Positions 5,345 through 5,964 of a DNA stretch of 5,964 nucleotides are shown here, piece after piece. A model generated the notes under the pieces. The model saw nothing but the letters and a program-made list of their open reading frames with translations, was not told the origin of the DNA and ran no database searches. This DNA is from an uncultured Sutterella sp. (GTDB lineage: Bacteria > Pseudomonadota > Gammaproteobacteria > Burkholderiales > Burkholderiaceae_F). Position 1 is the first letter of the stretch. Each line of letters begins with the position of its first letter. Where the stretch lies: contig USBS01000106.1 in the NCBI GenBank assembly GCA_900552915.1, positions 1 through 5,964 on the forward strand, in the 5' to 3' direction. The translations under genes and the position numbers were made by a program.

Positions 5345-5964
5345 ATGAAGATTGTTTACACCGACGTACTGGTGATCGGTGGCGGTCTGGCCGGTCTGCG
5401 CATGGCAGTTGCTGCCAAGCGTCGCGGTCACGACTCCATCGTGTTGTCGCTGGTGCCTCCGAAGCGCTCCCACTCCAAGGCGGCGCAGGGCGGCATGCAG
5501 GCATCTCTTGCGAACGTCATTAAGGGTGTCGGCGACAACGAAGACGTTCACTTCGCCGATACCGTGCGCGGTTCCGACTGGGGCGCCGATCAGGACGTGG
5601 TTCGCATGTTCGTGAACACCTCGCCCAAGGCCGTGCGTGAACTGGCTGCCTGGGGCGTGCCCTGGAGCCGTATCACCCCGGGTGATCGCCAGGTGATCAT
5701 CAATGGTGAAAAGGTCACCATTACCGAACGTAAGGAAGCCGCCGGCCTCATCGGTCAGCGCGACTTCGGCGGCACGAAGAAGTGGCGTACCTGCTTCGTT
5801 TCCGACGGTACCGGCCACGCGATGCTCAACGCCGTGTCCGACCGCGTCATCGCCGAAAAGGTTCCGGTGATCGAACGCGTCGAAGCTCTTTCTCTGATTC
5901 ACGACGGCAAGCGCTGCTACGGCGCTGTGGTGCGTGATCTGATCACGGGCGAACTCTACGCTTA
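5345..5964 (+). CDS. frdA: Fumarate reductase flavoprotein subunit, Wolinella-type (partial, runs off right edge)
   Basis: FrdA is the catalytic subunit of quinol:fumarate reductase, reducing fumarate to succinate on the cytoplasmic side of the membrane as the last step of anaerobic fumarate respiration. The 206 codons present (of about 650 expected) have no stop. Residues 8-18 form the FAD dinucleotide-binding loop (VLVIGGGLAGL). His43 in KRSHSKAAQGGMQAS is the covalent 8-alpha-histidyl-FAD residue, at the same number as in Wolinella succinogenes. Other family blocks are HFADTVRGSDWG (69-80), AAWGVPWSRI (101-110), RDFGGTKKWRTC (139-150) and CYGAVVRDLITGEL. The substrate-binding and proton-shuttle residues lie beyond the edge. 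The N-terminal wording follows the epsilonproteobacterial enzyme far more than E. coli FrdA. No frdC precedes it, unlike Wolinella's frdCAB order, so FrdB and the membrane anchor should be sought downstream. Confidence 0.95.
   Translation, partial: MKIVYTDVLVIGGGLAGLRMAVAAKRRGHDSIVLSLVPPKRSHSKAAQGGMQASLANVIKGVGDNEDVHFADTVRGSDWGADQDVVRMFVNTSPKAVRELAAWGVPWSRITPGDRQVIINGEKVTITERKEAAGLIGQRDFGGTKKWRTCFVSDGTGHAMLNAVSDRVIAEKVPVIERVEALSLIHDGKRCYGAVVRDLITGELYA

Noticed and set aside
5321..5902. Minus-strand open frame of 193 codons opposite frdA
   Set aside because: Antisense shadow of a certain FrdA; G/C-rich third positions of frdA keep the opposite frame open.

Overview
Most of the window (about 1435-5964) looks like the chromosome of a gut betaproteobacterium, probably of the Sutterella/Parasutterella group (Burkholderiales). 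The reasons are a Burkholderiales-style RecG, an OxyR start directly downstream of recG, and a FrdA that resembles the Wolinella/Campylobacter-type menaquinol:fumarate reductase. The assignment is from recalled protein families; no search was run. The leftmost 1.4 kb looks different. Its protein resembles Firmicutes (Clostridia)-type hybrid sensor kinases. Hand-counted GC is about 49% on four sampled 60-base lines left of 1434, against about 66% on four lines right of 1560.

Layout. Minus strand, transcribed right to left: ridA (4479-4102), recG (4022-1893), then an open frame from 1848 to the left edge. That frame begins as OxyR (LysR family; HTH and the first part of the effector domain) and switches in frame, near residue 140, into the two periplasmic solute-binding domains, membrane helix and signalling linker of a hybrid histidine kinase. 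Plus strand: frdA begins at 5345 and runs off the right edge.

Between the divergent ridA and frdA lie about 865 bases with no credible protein gene but much organised signal. On the ridA side are two hairpin-capable inverted repeats and an 11-bp direct repeat with a 23-bp period. Then come a near-perfect FNR/Anr box (4733-4746), a plausible -10 element (4800-4805), about 300 bases dense in hairpins including a C(UUCG)G tetraloop stem, and a good intrinsic terminator (5104-5132). I read this as a candidate unannotated, oxygen-responsive noncoding RNA of about 320 nt. The last 200 bases before frdA hold further inverted repeats and a clear ribosome-binding site.

Functional theme: anaerobic respiration (fumarate reductase, FNR box), genome maintenance (RecG), metabolite damage control (RidA) and oxidative-stress sensing (OxyR). 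The two items most worth attention are the candidate RNA and the OxyR/kinase fusion. The fusion is more likely an assembly or recombination chimera than a working protein.
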